Notes under the pieces: model-generated | Seen by the model: the letters and a program-made list of their open reading frames with translations, nothing else | Databases searched by the model: none | Told to the model about the DNA's origin: nothing | Made by a program: the position numbers and the translations under genes | Shown here: positions 1-11,543 of the stretch, piece by piece | Layout of the letters: the number at the start of each line of letters is the position of its first letter | Position numbering within the stretch: position 1 is the stretch's first letter | NCBI RefSeq assembly: GCF_001831515.1 | Contig: NZ_KV825618.1 | Coordinates: 70,272 to 134,271, forward strand | Reading direction: 5' to 3' | Source: Corynebacterium sp. HMSC074A01 | GTDB lineage: Bacteria > Actinomycetota > Actinomycetes > Mycobacteriales > Mycobacteriaceae | DNA length: 64,000 bases

Positions 1-1
1 C

Positions 2-730
2 ACCTCCACCATCCAGCAGGGCGAGCACAAGGACAAGGAGGCCACCTTCAAGGTCCACGTCCAGCAGTCCAAGGAGCGCAAGCTGCCGGACCTCGACGAC
101 GACTTCGTGCAGGAAGCGTCCGCATACGACACGGTCGAGGAGCTGCGCGAGGCAACCAAGTCCGAGCTCGAGGAGAACACCAAGGCAGAGCAGGCTGCGA
201 ACATTCGCGACGAGGTCCTCAAGGCCGCGCTCGCCGAGGCGAAGTTTGAGCTGCCGGAGTCCGTCGTGGAAGAGCAGGTGCACAACCAGCTGCACCAGCT
301 GCTCGGCCAGATGGCGCACGACGAGGCTGCGCTGGCCCAGCTGCTCGAGGCGCAGGGCACGACCCGCGAGGAGTTCGACAAGAAGTCCCGCGAGCAGGCC
401 GAGGAGTCTGTGCGCACCCAGCTCTTCCTCGACGCGGTTGCGGAGCAGGAGCAGCCGGAGGTCTCCCAGCAGGAGCTGACCGATCACATCCTGTTCACCG
501 CACAGTCCTACGGCATGGACCCGAACCAGTTCGTGGCCCAGCTGCAGCAGTCGGGCCAGATTGGCAACCTGTTCGCAGACGTGCGCCGCGGCAAGGCACT
601 CGCCGGCGCGATCTGCCTGACCACCGTGACCGACGACAAGGGCAACTCCGTTGACCCGAACGACTACTTCGGCGAGATCGAAGAGGACGAAGAGGTCGAG
701 GCCGTCGAGACCGAGGCTGAAGAGAAGTAG
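2..730 (+). CDS. tig: Trigger factor, C-terminal part (5' end outside window)
   Basis: Ribosome-associated chaperone and peptidyl-prolyl isomerase that binds nascent chains at the tunnel exit. The reading frame is open from base 2, so only the C-terminal ~242 residues are present; the GTG near 107 is an internal valine codon, not the start. What is visible is the end of the PPIase-type domain and the helical C-terminal chaperone domain, rich in Glu, Ala and Gln, ending in a long acidic tail, a common corynebacterial form. The stop is followed directly by a hairpin terminator and then clpP1-clpP2, the usual actinobacterial tig-clpP order, which supports the assignment. The N-terminal ribosome-binding domain cannot be inspected. 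Confidence 0.93.
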   Translation, partial: TSTIQQGEHKDKEATFKVHVQQSKERKLPDLDDDFVQEASAYDTVEELREATKSELEENTKAEQAANIRDEVLKAALAEAKFELPESVVEEQVHNQLHQLLGQMAHDEAALAQLLEAQGTTREEFDKKSREQAEESVRTQLFLDAVAEQEQPEVSQQELTDHILFTAQSYGMDPNQFVAQLQQSGQIGNLFADVRRGKALAGAICLTTVTDDKGNSVDPNDYFGEIEEDEEVEAVETEAEEK

Positions 731-766
731 GCCGGTGCGGTAGGCGTCGATAAGCACATGCATGAG

Positions 767-795
767 GCCACTGCCCTTAAGGGCGGTGGCTTTTT
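767..795 (+). terminator. Rho-independent terminator after tig
   Basis: A 10-bp stem (GCCACTGCCC / GGGCGGTGGC, one G-U pair) closes a TTAA loop and is followed by five T residues. It lies 37 bp after the tig stop and separates tig from the clpP operon. Confidence 0.9.
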
Positions 796-810
796 GCATG
801 CTTGGAAGCG

Positions 811-828
811 TGTACGCCGGTAGCGAAC
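811..828 (+). promoter_or_regulatory. Putative ClgR-binding site upstream of clpP1
   Basis: The sequence TGTACGCCGGTAGCGAAC fits the C. glutamicum ClgR consensus as I recall it (WNNWCGCYNANRGCGWWS) at every constrained position except the central A. ClgR is the known activator of clpP1P2 and clpC in corynebacteria. Its placement about 85 bp before the clpP1 start, upstream of candidate -10 hexamers (TAGGGT 856-861, or TTACAA 869-874 with TTGCCC 846-851), suits an activator. The motif is seen; binding is inferred. Confidence 0.6.
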
Positions 829-902
829 AGGGGCCACAAATGCTCTTGCCCCGAGTAGGGTAGGGGCATTACAACACGAAATTAGACTTCAAGGAGCGTC
901 AT

Positions 903-1493
903 ATGACATCGCCAACCAACGGCATGAACCTCGGGGACTCCGTCTACGAGCGCCTGCTGCGCGAGCGCATCATCTTCCTCGGCCAGCAGGTCGACGATGA
1001 GATTGCGAACAAGCTCTGCGCGCAGATCCTGCTTCTGTCCGCGGAGGATCCGAACCGCGACATCTCCCTCTACATCAACTCGCCCGGCGGCTCGGTGACC
1101 GCGGGCATGGCGATCTACGACACGATGAAGTACTCTCCGTGCGATGTGGCCACCTACGGCATGGGCCTGGCCGCTTCCATGGGCCAGTTCCTGCTCTCTG
1201 GTGGCACGAAGGGCAAGCGCTACGCGTTGCCGCACGCCCGCATCATGATGCACCAGCCGTCTGCAGGCGTTGGCGGCACTGCGGCTGATATCGCGATCCA
1301 GGCCGAGCAGTTTGCGCAGACCAAGCGCGAGATGGCCGAGCTGATCGCCGAGCACACCGGCCAGACCTTCGAGCAGATCACCAAGGACTCGGACCGCGAC
1401 CGTTGGTTCACCGCCCAGCAGGCGAAGGAATACGGCATTGTTGACCACGTCATCGAGCACGTCGCGCAGACCGACGGCCCAGTAGGCAACTAA
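903..1493 (+). CDS. clpP1: ATP-dependent Clp protease proteolytic subunit 1
   Basis: Serine peptidase subunit of the cytosolic ClpP1P2 chamber, fed by ClpX (encoded nearby) or ClpC. 196 aa, normal family length. The catalytic triad is Ser92 (in AASMG), His117 (MMHQPS) and Asp166 (SDRDRW); the YINSPGG stretch precedes it at about 57-63. ATG at 903 has AAGGAG eight bases upstream. clpP2 follows after 34 bp, so the two form one operon, as usual in Actinobacteria where active protease is a mixed P1/P2 tetradecamer. A ClgR-like box lies upstream. Confidence 0.97.
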   Translation: MTSPTNGMNLGDSVYERLLRERIIFLGQQVDDEIANKLCAQILLLSAEDPNRDISLYINSPGGSVTAGMAIYDTMKYSPCDVATYGMGLAASMGQFLLSGGTKGKRYALPHARIMMHQPSAGVGGTAADIAIQAEQFAQTKREMAELIAEHTGQTFEQITKDSDRDRWFTAQQAKEYGIVDHVIEHVAQTDGPVGN

Positions 1494-1527
1494 CCCGGAA
1501 CACCTACATACGCAAAGGACTTAATAC

Positions 1528-2148
1528 ATGACTTTCCAGATGCCGAACTCTCGCTACGTCCTGCCGCAGTTCCTGGAGGAGACCTCCTTCGGCACTAAGC
1601 AGATCGACCCCTACGGCAAGCTCTTCGAGGAGCGCATCGTCTTCCTCGGCACCCAGGTCGATGACACCTCCGCCAACGACATCATGGCGCAGCTGCTCGT
1701 GCTGGAGTCGCAGGATCCGGACCGCGACATCACCATGTACATCAACTCGCCCGGCGGCTCGTTTACCGCGCTCATGGCGATCTACGACACGATGCAGTAC
1801 GTCCGCCCCGACGTGCAGACGGTCTGCCTCGGCCAGGCCGCGTCCGCCGCGGCCGTCATCCTCGCCGCTGGTGCCCCGGGCAAGCGCGCCGCACTGCCGA
1901 ACTCGCGCGTGCTCATCCACCAGCCCGCCACCCAGGGTACCCAGGGCCAGGTCTCTGACCTGGAGATCCAGGCAAACGAGATCGAGCGCATGCGCCGCCT
2001 GATGGAGGACACCCTGTCCCACCACACCGGCCGCACCTCGGAGCAGGTCCGCGAGGACACCGACCGCGACAAGATCCTCACCGCGGCAGAAGCCGTCGAG
2101 TACGGGATCATCGACCAGGTCTTTGATTACCGCAAGCTCAACGCCTAG
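1528..2148 (+). CDS. clpP2: ATP-dependent Clp protease proteolytic subunit 2
   Basis: Second ClpP subunit, 206 aa, homologous to its neighbour but with a longer N-terminal segment (a ~17-residue lead with Arg/Tyr/Leu-Pro) typical of actinobacterial ClpP2. Triad: Ser106 (AASAA), His131 (LIHQP), Asp181 (TDRDK). ATG at 1528 follows AAAGGA. It should assemble with ClpP1 into a hetero-tetradecamer, with ClpX docking through its IGF loops. The operon ends at a strong terminator seven bases after the stop. Confidence 0.97.
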   Translation: MTFQMPNSRYVLPQFLEETSFGTKQIDPYGKLFEERIVFLGTQVDDTSANDIMAQLLVLESQDPDRDITMYINSPGGSFTALMAIYDTMQYVRPDVQTVCLGQAASAAAVILAAGAPGKRAALPNSRVLIHQPATQGTQGQVSDLEIQANEIERMRRLMEDTLSHHTGRTSEQVREDTDRDKILTAAEAVEYGIIDQVFDYRKLNA

Positions 2149-2154
2149 GTAGCA

Positions 2155-2192
2155 AAAAGCGCCGCCCCTGCGTTTGCGGGGGCGGCGCTTTT
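2155..2192. terminator. Bidirectional terminator between clpP2 and the lipoprotein gene
   Basis: A perfect 17-bp inverted repeat (AAAAGCGCCGCCCCTGC and its complement) around a GTTT loop, with A and T runs on its flanks. The symmetry means it can end clpP2 transcripts on the plus strand and those of the convergent lipoprotein gene on the minus strand. Confidence 0.93.
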
Positions 2193-2208
2193 GTGTGTTT
2201 TGCGGTGC

Positions 2209-2814
2209 CTAGTTACAGAACGGCACCGAGTTCTTCACCGCGGCAGGTGCCTGCGCGAAGTCCTCGCGCGCCCAGCATGCGCCGTTCTCGTTCGTGCCGT
2301 GCGGGTCAACGCTGACCCAGCCGCCGTCCTTCGACGCCCAGAAGTACTCCTGCCCGGTATCCGGCATGACGGTGCGCGCCCACGCGCCGTCACAGAACGT
2401 GCTGTACTCCTGGTTGCCGCTGCCAGCGCCCTGCTCGGGCCAGGCGCAGCCGTTGGAGCCATCGTCCACCGCGATCGTCTCCGTGATGACCTGCTCGCGC
2501 ACTTCCTCGCGCGGGGACCTGCGGGTGCTGGTCTTCCGCGTCGAAGTCGATTTGCTTGTCGACGTTGCCGTGGACGTCTTCTTCGACGAAGACGATGTCG
2601 CCGACGACGAGGTGGTCTCCTCATCGTCTTCGTCGTCGCTCGCGGTAGTCTTCGGCGAGCTTTCCGTCGTGGGGGTAGCCGTTGTGCTGGTTGCCGGGAA
2701 ATCGATCACAGGCTCGGCCAACCGCGCCTCTTCTTCGGCGGATGCAGCGCAGCCCGCGAGCGCCACCGTGGCGATGACGGCGACGAGAAGGGACTGGGTG
2801 CGGTTGCGTTTCAC
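2209..2814 (-). CDS. Secreted lipoprotein with Ser/Thr-rich linker and Cys-containing C-terminal domain
   Basis: Family not recognised. With the GTG at 2814 as start (AAAGGA eight bases upstream; a GTG 27 bases further out lacks one) it is 201 aa. A short basic n-region and hydrophobic stretch lead to a lipobox (LAGC), so the product should be a lipid-anchored surface protein. Residues ~35-105 form a low-complexity Ser/Thr/Lys/Asp linker, probably spanning the envelope and possibly glycosylated. The C-terminal ~85 residues carry four cysteines (GCAW, TFCD, ACWA, PFCN) and many aromatic residues, suggesting a small disulfide-bonded domain outside the cell. It stands alone, convergent with clpP2. 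Confidence 0.75.
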   Translation of the reverse strand: MKRNRTQSLLVAVIATVALAGCAASAEEEARLAEPVIDFPATSTTATPTTESSPKTTASDDEDDEETTSSSATSSSSKKTSTATSTSKSTSTRKTSTRRSPREEVREQVITETIAVDDGSNGCAWPEQGAGSGNQEYSTFCDGAWARTVMPDTGQEYFWASKDGGWVSVDPHGTNENGACWAREDFAQAPAAVKNSVPFCN

Positions 2815-2875
2815 TTCGCTGTTCCTTTCGGTCTCCCTCACGAGTGGATAACGCTACTAGCGTAGCCGATCGGGC

Positions 2876-3640
2876 TTAGAGGAACTGTGTCAAGGCCCGG
2901 TTGAATTCCTCCGGGCGCTCGATGGCCACTTGGTGCGAGCCGGGATCGATCACGACCTGCTCCACCGGCCCCGCCACGCCCTCGGCAATACGCGCGAGTT
3001 CGGCGGGCGTGGTCGACGGGTCCTGCGCGCCGGCGATGGTGAGCACCGGGCAGGTGATCGCGCTCAGCTCTTCGGCGAAGTCCCAGCCGGCGAGCGCGTC
3101 GCCGTTTTGCGCGTAGCCCTCGCCGTCGATACCGGCGACCATGTCGCGGACACGGCGCACCTCGTCGGGGTGTTGCGCGCGGAAGCCCTCGGTGAACCAG
3201 TTTTCCATCATCCCGTCCGCGAGTGCCTCCATGCCCTTACCGCGGGCGATTGCGGTGCGCTCGCGCCACTTCTCCTCGCCGCCGAGGTAGGTCGCGGTGC
3301 AGGCGAACACGGCTTTTTCTACCCGCCCGCTCTTCGCGGCGAGGTACTGGGCGAGCGCCCCGCCGAGGGACAGGCCGACGATACGGAAGCGGTTGACGCC
3401 GACCTGGTCCAGGGCCTGAAGGATATCGGCGGCAAGCGTATCCATCGTGGTCGTCCCCGGGGCGACGCGCGCCGCATCAGAGCGCCCGTGGCCGCGGTGA
3501 TCCACCGTGACCACGCGGAAGTGCTCCGCGAGGATGGGGATCTGCTTTGCCCAGGCCTCGTGCGTGGTGCCGATAGAACTGAGTAGCACGACGGCGGGGG
3601 CGCTGCTGTTGCCGTGTTCGGTGACGTGCAGGTTGGTCAT
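2876..3640 (-). CDS. Alpha/beta hydrolase, 3-oxoadipate enol-lactonase-like
   Basis: Cytosolic alpha/beta-fold hydrolase of 254 aa. The nucleophile elbow GLSLGG places Ser91; Asp207 (AGAQDPS) and His236 (PGSHQ) complete the triad. The N-terminal SSIGTT and DHRGHGRS segments resemble PcaD enol-lactone hydrolases of the beta-ketoadipate pathway. No other pca gene is near, so the substrate is uncertain and a general esterase role is possible. The start chosen (ATG 3640) has GAAGGAG upstream; the open frame continues further 5' into the region before clpX without a plausible start. Confidence 0.75.
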   Translation of the reverse strand: MTNLHVTEHGNSSAPAVVLLSSIGTTHEAWAKQIPILAEHFRVVTVDHRGHGRSDAARVAPGTTTMDTLAADILQALDQVGVNRFRIVGLSLGGALAQYLAAKSGRVEKAVFACTATYLGGEEKWRERTAIARGKGMEALADGMMENWFTEGFRAQHPDEVRRVRDMVAGIDGEGYAQNGDALAGWDFAEELSAITCPVLTIAGAQDPSTTPAELARIAEGVAGPVEQVVIDPGSHQVAIERPEEFNRALTQFL

Positions 3641-3786
3641 TGCGGCTCCTTCGATGCTTGGGGTGATCGTGTAGACCCCATTGTGCGTGAAAATAGAGCG
3701 TGGTGGGGGAGCGGGTGCTTCCATGCGCGCCCGTCCGTCGCCGGTTTGACGCAGCAACTACACTTGGGGTTCATCCTTTCAACCCC

Positions 3787-3826
3787 GTCCGTGGCCCGGG
3801 GTGCGTGCCGCCAGGCAGCCACGGAC
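3787..3826 (+). other. Long hairpin in the clpX leader
   Basis: A perfect 9-bp inverted repeat, GTCCGTGGC (3787-3795) and GCCACGGAC (3818-3826), encloses 22 nt that hold a second small stem (TGCC/GGCA). It lies 36 nt before the clpX start, downstream of a possible -10 TACACT (3759-3764). No T-run follows, so it is not a normal terminator. It may be a structured 5' UTR element or a protein-binding inverted repeat. Confidence 0.55.
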
Positions 3827-3861
3827 TGTGCATCGTAGGAACTCAGGAGAAGACAGCTCAC

Positions 3862-5139
3862 ATGGCAGGAACACACGACAGCTCGGATCTGCTCAAGTGC
3901 TCATTTTGTGGCAAGAGCCAGAAGCAGGTACGCAAGCTCATTGCGGGCGGCGGAGTGTACATCTGCGACGAGTGTATCGAGCTGTGCAACGAGATCATCG
4001 AGGAGGAGCTCGCCGGCTCGCAGCAGAACCAGGCGGGCGAGTCTGAGCGGCTGCCGCGCCCGTCCGAGATCACCGCGTTCTTGGACCAGTACGTCATTGG
4101 CCAGGATCAGGCCAAGCGCACGCTGGCGGTCGCGGTGTACAACCACTACAAGCGCATCAAGGCGGACACGCTGGCCTCGCCTGCGCGCCGCCGCGAGGAC
4201 GACGTGGAGATCTCTAAGTCCAACATCTTGCTGCTCGGCCCGACTGGCTCCGGCAAGACTTACCTGGCGCAGACGCTGGCGCGCATGCTGAACGTGCCTT
4301 TCGCCATCGCTGACGCAACCAGCTTGACAGAGGCCGGCTACGTGGGCGAGGACGTGGAGAACATTCTGCTGAAGCTGCTGCAAGCTGCCGATTTTGACGT
4401 CAACCGGGCACAGACCGGCATCATCTACGTCGACGAGGTGGATAAAATCTCCCGCAAGTCGGAGAACCCCTCGATCACCCGCGATGTCTCCGGCGAGGGC
4501 GTGCAGCAGGCGCTGCTGAAGATCCTGGAAGGCACCGTTGCCTCCGTGCCCCCGCAGGGCGGTCGCAAGCACCCGAACCAGGAGTTCATCCAGCTGGACA
4601 CGACGAACATCCTGTTCATCGTCGCCGGCGCGTTCGCGGGCCTGGACAAGGTCATCGCGGAGCGCGTGGGCAAGAAGGGCATCGGCTTCGGTGCCGAGAT
4701 TGACTCCAAGGACGAGCGCGACGAGGCGAACCTGCTGGCCAGCGTGCAGCCCGGTGACCTGGTCAAATTCGGCCTGATCCCGGAATTCATCGGCCGCCTG
4801 CCCGTGATCGCCACCGTGGAGGACCTCGACCGCGACGCGATGGTGCGCGTGCTCACCGAGCCGAAGAACTCCCTGGTCAAGCAGTACGAGCGCCTCTTCG
4901 CCATGGACGGCGCGGAGCTCGTGCTTAGCGACGACGCGCTGGGACTCATCGCCGACAAAGCCGCAGAGCGCAAAACCGGTGCCCGCGGCCTGCGCGGCAT
5001 CATGGAGGAGCTGCTCGTGCCGGTCATGTACGAGCTGCCCGACAGGGAGGGCGTCTCCCAGGTCGTCATCGACGGCGCGGTGGTGCGCGGCGAGGCGGAG
5101 CCGGAGTACCTGAGCGCCGACGAGAAGCGCTCGGCGTAG
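3862..5139 (+). CDS. clpX: ATP-dependent Clp protease ATP-binding subunit ClpX
   Basis: Hexameric AAA+ unfoldase that threads substrates into ClpP1P2. 425 aa from ATG 3862 (AGGAG upstream). The N-terminal zinc-binding domain has Cys13, Cys16, Cys35 and Cys38; Walker A GPTGSGKT is at 126-133, the pore loop GYVG at 159-162, Walker B IIYVDE at 187-192, and the ClpP-docking IGF loop at 274-276. Separated from clpP1P2 by two genes transcribed the other way, so it has its own promoter, with a structured leader. The 3' end lies 7 bp from the convergent TetR gene with no clear terminator. Confidence 0.98.
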   Translation: MAGTHDSSDLLKCSFCGKSQKQVRKLIAGGGVYICDECIELCNEIIEEELAGSQQNQAGESERLPRPSEITAFLDQYVIGQDQAKRTLAVAVYNHYKRIKADTLASPARRREDDVEISKSNILLLGPTGSGKTYLAQTLARMLNVPFAIADATSLTEAGYVGEDVENILLKLLQAADFDVNRAQTGIIYVDEVDKISRKSENPSITRDVSGEGVQQALLKILEGTVASVPPQGGRKHPNQEFIQLDTTNILFIVAGAFAGLDKVIAERVGKKGIGFGAEIDSKDERDEANLLASVQPGDLVKFGLIPEFIGRLPVIATVEDLDRDAMVRVLTEPKNSLVKQYERLFAMDGAELVLSDDALGLIADKAAERKTGARGLRGIMEELLVPVMYELPDREGVSQVVIDGAVVRGEAEPEYLSADEKRSA

Positions 5140-5146
5140 TCGCTGG

Positions 5147-7150
<2,004 letters not shown>

Positions 7151-7172
7151 GCGGGGACTATGATGGGCAAGC

Positions 7173-9914
7173 GTGACTGATGCGAGGAATGATCAAGTAG
7201 GCAACAACCGCGCGGACGCTCTGCCCAAGAGCTGGGAGCCCGGCGACCACGAGTCGACCATCTACGAACGGTGGGTGGACAAGGGGTACTTTGAGGCGGA
7301 TCCCAGCTCGGACAAGCCCGCCTACTCCATCATGCTGCCGCCGCCGAACGTGACCGGTCAGCTGCACATGGGCCACGCCCTCGACCACACGCTGATGGAT
7401 TCCCTGGTGCGCCGCAAGCGCATGCAGGGCTACGAGGTGCTGTGGTTGCCGGGCATGGATCACGCCGGCATCGCCACCCAGACGAAGGTTGAGGCGAAAC
7501 TCAAGGCCGAGGAGGGCAAGGACCGCTACGACTACGGCCGCGAGGAGTTCATCGACCGCGTCTGGGAGTGGAAAGAGCAGTACGGCGGCACGATTACCAC
7601 GCAGATGCGAGCCATCGGTGACTCCGTCGACTGGTCGCGCGAGCGTTTCACCTTGGATGAGGGCCTGTCGAAGGCTGTGCAGACCATCTTCAAGCAGCTG
7701 TACGACGCGGGCATGGTTTACCGCGACTACCGCCTGGTGAACTGGTCGCCGGTGCTTGAGACCGCGGTGTCCGACATCGAGGTCGTGTACAAGGACGTCG
7801 AGGGCGAGTTCGTCTCCATCCGCTACGGCTCGCTCGACGACGCGGAGCCGCACCTCGTCGTCGCCACCACCCGCGTCGAGACGATGCTGGGCGACGTCGC
7901 CATCGCGGTCCACCCGGACGACGAGCGCTACGCGCACCTGATCGGCCAGGAGTTCGCGCACCCGCTGCGCGACGACCTGAAGCTCAAGGTCATCGCCGAC
8001 GACTACGTCGACATGGAACTTGGCACCGGCGCGGTGAAGATCACGCCTGCGCACGACCCGAACGACTACGAGATGGGCCTGCGCCACGACCTGGACATGC
8101 CCATCATCATGGACGAGCAGGGCCGCATCGCCAACACCGGCACCCGCTTCGACGGCATGCCGCGGGAAGAGGCGCGCGTCGCCGTGCGTGAGGCACTGGC
8201 GGAGCAGGGCCGCATCGTCAAGGAAGTGCGCCCGTACGTGCACTCGGTGGGCCACTCGGAGCGCTCCGGCGAGCCGATCGAGCCGCGCCTGAGCCTGCAG
8301 TGGTTTGTCAAGGTGGACAAGCTCGCTCAGATGTCGGGCGACGCGGTGCGCAACGGCGATACGAAGATCCACCCCGAGTCGATGGAGAAGCGTTACTTCG
8401 ACTGGGTGGACAACATGCACGACTGGACCATCTCGCGGCAGCTGTGGTGGGGCCACCGCATCCCAATCTGGTACGGGTCGGAGGACGAAAACGGCGAGCG
8501 CGACGTGGTCTGCGTCGGACCCGACGAGCAGCCGCCAGCTGGCTACGAGCAGGACCCGGACGTGCTGGACACCTGGTTCTCCTCCGCCCTGTGGCCGTTT
8601 TCCACCATGGGTTGGCCGGAGAAGACCCCGGAGCTGGCGAAGTTCTACCCGACTTCGGTGCTGGTGACGGCCTACGACATCCTGTTCTTCTGGGTGGCGC
8701 GCATGATGATGTTCGGCACCTTTGCGGGCGAGACCACGCCCGAGGTGCTCGGCGAGGGTACTGACGGCCACCCGCAGGTCCCGTTCACGGACCTGTACCT
8801 GCACGGCCTGGTGCGCGACGAAAAGGGCCGCAAGATGTCGAAGTCTTTGGGCAACGGTATCGACCCCATGGACTGGGTCGAGCGCTTCGGCGCGGACGCG
8901 CTGCGCTTCGCTTTGGCCCGCGGCGCGAACCCGGGCGTGGACCTGCCGATCGGCGACGACCACGCCGTCGCCGCCCGCAACTTCGCCACCAAGCTGTACA
9001 ACGCGACGAAGTTCGCGCTGATGAACGGCGCGGCCGTGGGCGAGCTGCCGGAGCGCGGCACGCTCACCGACGCCGACCGCTGGATTCTCGACCGCGCCGA
9101 AGAGCTTCGCGCCCGCGTCGACGCCTACCTGGACGACTACCAGTTCGCCAAGGCCAACGAGGTCATCTACCACTTCGCGTGGGACGAACTGTGCGACTGG
9201 TACCTCGAGATCGCGAAGACGCAGATCCCGCGCGCTGCGGCTGACGCGTCAGCGGAAGAAAAGGAGCGCGGCCGCACCACACAGATCGTGCTGGGGCGCG
9301 TCCTCGACGTCCTGCTGCGCCTGCTGCACCCGACCATGCCGTTCATCACAGAGGTGCTGTGGACGGCGCTCACCGGCGAGGAGACGGTCACGCTCGCCGA
9401 GTGGCCGACCGCCGACGACACCAACGGTGGGGCAGAGACCGACCTGGAGGCGCGCCGCCGCATCGAGGATTCCATCAAGCTGATCACCGAGCTGCGCCGC
9501 TTCCGCGCGGACCAGGGGGTCAAGCCTTCGCAGAAGGTGCCGGCGAAGCTGGACTTCGCCTCCGCCGACCTCGGCGCGCAGGAAGACATGGTGCGCCAGA
9601 TTGCGCGGGTTGAGGTGCCGGGCGAGGACTTCGCGGCGTCGGCAAGCATTGAGATGCGACTGAGCAAGGCGAACCTCGACGTTGCGCTGGATACCTCCGG
9701 CACCGTCGACGTCGCCGCCGAGCGTAAGCGCCTGGAAAAGGAACTCGCCGCAGCCCAAAAGGAGCTGGATACCACTGGTACCAAGCTGGCGAACGAGCAG
9801 TTCCTGGCGAACGCGCCGGAGCAGGTGGTGGAGAAGATCAAGGTGCGCCAGAAGGTCGCGCAGGAAGAGTTCGAGCGCGTCACCGCACGCCTCGAGGCGC
9901 TGCCGCAGAAGTAG
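7173..9914 (+). CDS. valS: Valyl-tRNA synthetase
   Basis: Class I aminoacyl-tRNA synthetase charging tRNA-Val. 913 aa. The HIGH motif appears as HMGH at 65-68 and KMSKS at 554-558; the CP1 editing domain lies between, and the C-terminal ~70 residues form the coiled coil usual for ValRS. The GTG at 7173 lacks a Shine-Dalgarno sequence, but TATGAT (7159-7164) stands eight bases before it, so the mRNA is probably leaderless. folC follows after 9 bp. Confidence 0.97.
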   Translation: MTDARNDQVGNNRADALPKSWEPGDHESTIYERWVDKGYFEADPSSDKPAYSIMLPPPNVTGQLHMGHALDHTLMDSLVRRKRMQGYEVLWLPGMDHAGIATQTKVEAKLKAEEGKDRYDYGREEFIDRVWEWKEQYGGTITTQMRAIGDSVDWSRERFTLDEGLSKAVQTIFKQLYDAGMVYRDYRLVNWSPVLETAVSDIEVVYKDVEGEFVSIRYGSLDDAEPHLVVATTRVETMLGDVAIAVHPDDERYAHLIGQEFAHPLRDDLKLKVIADDYVDMELGTGAVKITPAHDPNDYEMGLRHDLDMPIIMDEQGRIANTGTRFDGMPREEARVAVREALAEQGRIVKEVRPYVHSVGHSERSGEPIEPRLSLQWFVKVDKLAQMSGDAVRNGDTKIHPESMEKRYFDWVDNMHDWTISRQLWWGHRIPIWYGSEDENGERDVVCVGPDEQPPAGYEQDPDVLDTWFSSALWPFSTMGWPEKTPELAKFYPTSVLVTAYDILFFWVARMMMFGTFAGETTPEVLGEGTDGHPQVPFTDLYLHGLVRDEKGRKMSKSLGNGIDPMDWVERFGADALRFALARGANPGVDLPIGDDHAVAARNFATKLYNATKFALMNGAAVGELPERGTLTDADRWILDRAEELRARVDAYLDDYQFAKANEVIYHFAWDELCDWYLEIAKTQIPRAAADASAEEKERGRTTQIVLGRVLDVLLRLLHPTMPFITEVLWTALTGEETVTLAEWPTADDTNGGAETDLEARRRIEDSIKLITELRRFRADQGVKPSQKVPAKLDFASADLGAQEDMVRQIARVEVPGEDFAASASIEMRLSKANLDVALDTSGTVDVAAERKRLEKELAAAQKELDTTGTKLANEQFLANAPEQVVEKIKVRQKVAQEEFERVTARLEALPQK

Positions 9915-9923
9915 ACTGCGGGT

Positions 9924-11543
9924 ATGACTGAGCACGACGAGGACACTCCCCGCGAACGCGGACCGTACGGCGAGCTGCACCCGGAGCGCGACACCGAGTT
10001 CGGCCGCCTCTCCATGACCGACAGCGGCATCACGCTCAACCTCGGCGGGACCGAGCAGGAGCACATCGAGCCGGAGCCGGAGGACGGCGAGCTTAAGCAC
10101 CTCGCGGACCTTGTCGGCGTGCGCGTTGGCGAGCTGGCGGGCGATGACGCAAGCGTCAGCGAGGAGCCCTTCGACCACGCCGCGCTCGAGCGGCTCAACG
10201 CGGAGCTCGATGCGCGCGCCGGGGCGACCGACCCGAACCCGAGCCTGGACCGGATCGCCATGCTGCTGGACCTGCTCGGCTCACCCGAGCGCACACTGAA
10301 AGTGATCCAGGTCGCGGGCACGAACGGGAAAACGTCCACCGCGCGCATGACCTCGTCGCTGCTGCGCGCGCTCGGCCACCGCGTTGGCCTGTTCACCAGC
10401 CCCGAGCTGACGCGTGTGACCGAGACGATCGAGATCGACGGTGCCGAGATCGCGCCGGGGCGGCTCGCCGAGATTTACGACGAGCTCGCGCCCTATCTCC
10501 AAATGGTCGACGCGAAATTCGCCACCCCGTTGAGCCGCTTCGAGGTGCTCGTGGCGATGGCGTACGTCGCGTTCGCCGACGCGCCCGTCGACGTCGCCGT
10601 GGTTGAGGTCGGCATGGGAGGGACGTGGGACGCGACCAACGTCGCCGACGCCGACGTCGCAGCAATCACCCCGATCGGGCTCGACCACCAGGGCTTCCTT
10701 GGGGACACGCTGACCGAGATCGCCGCGCAGAAGGCAGGGATCATCAAAGCGCGCGGTACTGACGGGCTCGGGCCGGCGGAAAACATCGCCGTCGTCGCCG
10801 AGCAGGAGCCGGAAGCGATGCGCGCGGTACTCGAGCGCGCAGTGGAGGTCGACGCCATCGTCGCGCGCGCGGGTAGCGAGTTCAGCGTTGGCGCGTCCAC
10901 GGTGGCCGTCGGCGGGCAGCAGCTTGACCTGCACGGCCTGGGTGGCGACTACAACGACATCTTTCTCCCACTGGCCGGCGCGCACCAGGCGGCCAACGCG
11001 TCGCTTGCACTCGCCGCGGTCGAAGCCTTCTTCGGGGTTACCCGCGAGCACCCGCTCGACCTCGACGCCGTCCGCGAAGGCTTCGTCCGCGTGCGGGTCC
11101 CGGGCCGCATCGAGCGCTTCGGCACCGCACCCGTGCTGCTTGTCGACGCCGCGCACAACCCCCACGGCGCACGCACCCTTGCCGCCGCACTCCGCCGCGA
11201 CTTCAACTACGCGGGCCTCGTCGGCGTGGTGTCGATCTTCGCCGACAAGGACGCCTCTGCCATGCTCACTGCGCTCGAGCCGGAGCTGCGCGAAGTCGTG
11301 ATCACGCAGAACTCCTCGCTGCGCGCCATGGACGCATACGAACTCGCCGAGCTCGCGTACACGATCTTTGGCGACGACCGGGTCCGCGTCGAAGCACACC
11401 TGCCCGCGGCGATTGAACTCGCACGCGAGACCGCCGAGGAGGCCGACGAGGACGGCATGGGAGTGCTGATCACCGGATCTGTCGCCACCGCCGGCGACGC
11501 GCGCGCCTTCCTTACCACCGACGCACAAGGCGGCAATGGCTAA
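9924..11543 (+). CDS. folC: Bifunctional dihydrofolate synthase / folylpolyglutamate synthase
   Basis: Mur-ligase-family enzyme that joins glutamate to dihydropteroate and lengthens the glutamate tail of folates. 539 aa, longer than usual because of an acidic N-terminal extension of about 85 residues with no recognised fold. The ATP-binding loop AGTNGKTS is at 131-138; the VGMGGTWDATN stretch and the LVDAAHNPHG motif follow. A -10-like TAGACT at 9912-9917, whose TAG is the valS stop, is six bases before the ATG, so folC may have its own leaderless promoter. The 3' end overlaps the next gene by 8 nt. Confidence 0.95.
   Translation: MTEHDEDTPRERGPYGELHPERDTEFGRLSMTDSGITLNLGGTEQEHIEPEPEDGELKHLADLVGVRVGELAGDDASVSEEPFDHAALERLNAELDARAGATDPNPSLDRIAMLLDLLGSPERTLKVIQVAGTNGKTSTARMTSSLLRALGHRVGLFTSPELTRVTETIEIDGAEIAPGRLAEIYDELAPYLQMVDAKFATPLSRFEVLVAMAYVAFADAPVDVAVVEVGMGGTWDATNVADADVAAITPIGLDHQGFLGDTLTEIAAQKAGIIKARGTDGLGPAENIAVVAEQEPEAMRAVLERAVEVDAIVARAGSEFSVGASTVAVGGQQLDLHGLGGDYNDIFLPLAGAHQAANASLALAAVEAFFGVTREHPLDLDAVREGFVRVRVPGRIERFGTAPVLLVDAAHNPHGARTLAAALRRDFNYAGLVGVVSIFADKDASAMLTALEPELREVVITQNSSLRAMDAYELAELAYTIFGDDRVRVEAHLPAAIELARETAEEADEDGMGVLITGSVATAGDARAFLTTDAQGGNG

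Noticed and set aside
3700..3861. Extended N-terminus of clpX
   Set aside because: No ribosome site upstream, passes through the leader hairpin, and ClpX alignment starts at the zinc domain of the ATG at 3862.
7158..9173. 671-codon open frame antisense to valS
   Set aside because: Composition-driven shadow: Arg/Val/His-rich translation with no motif, opposite a certain valS gene.
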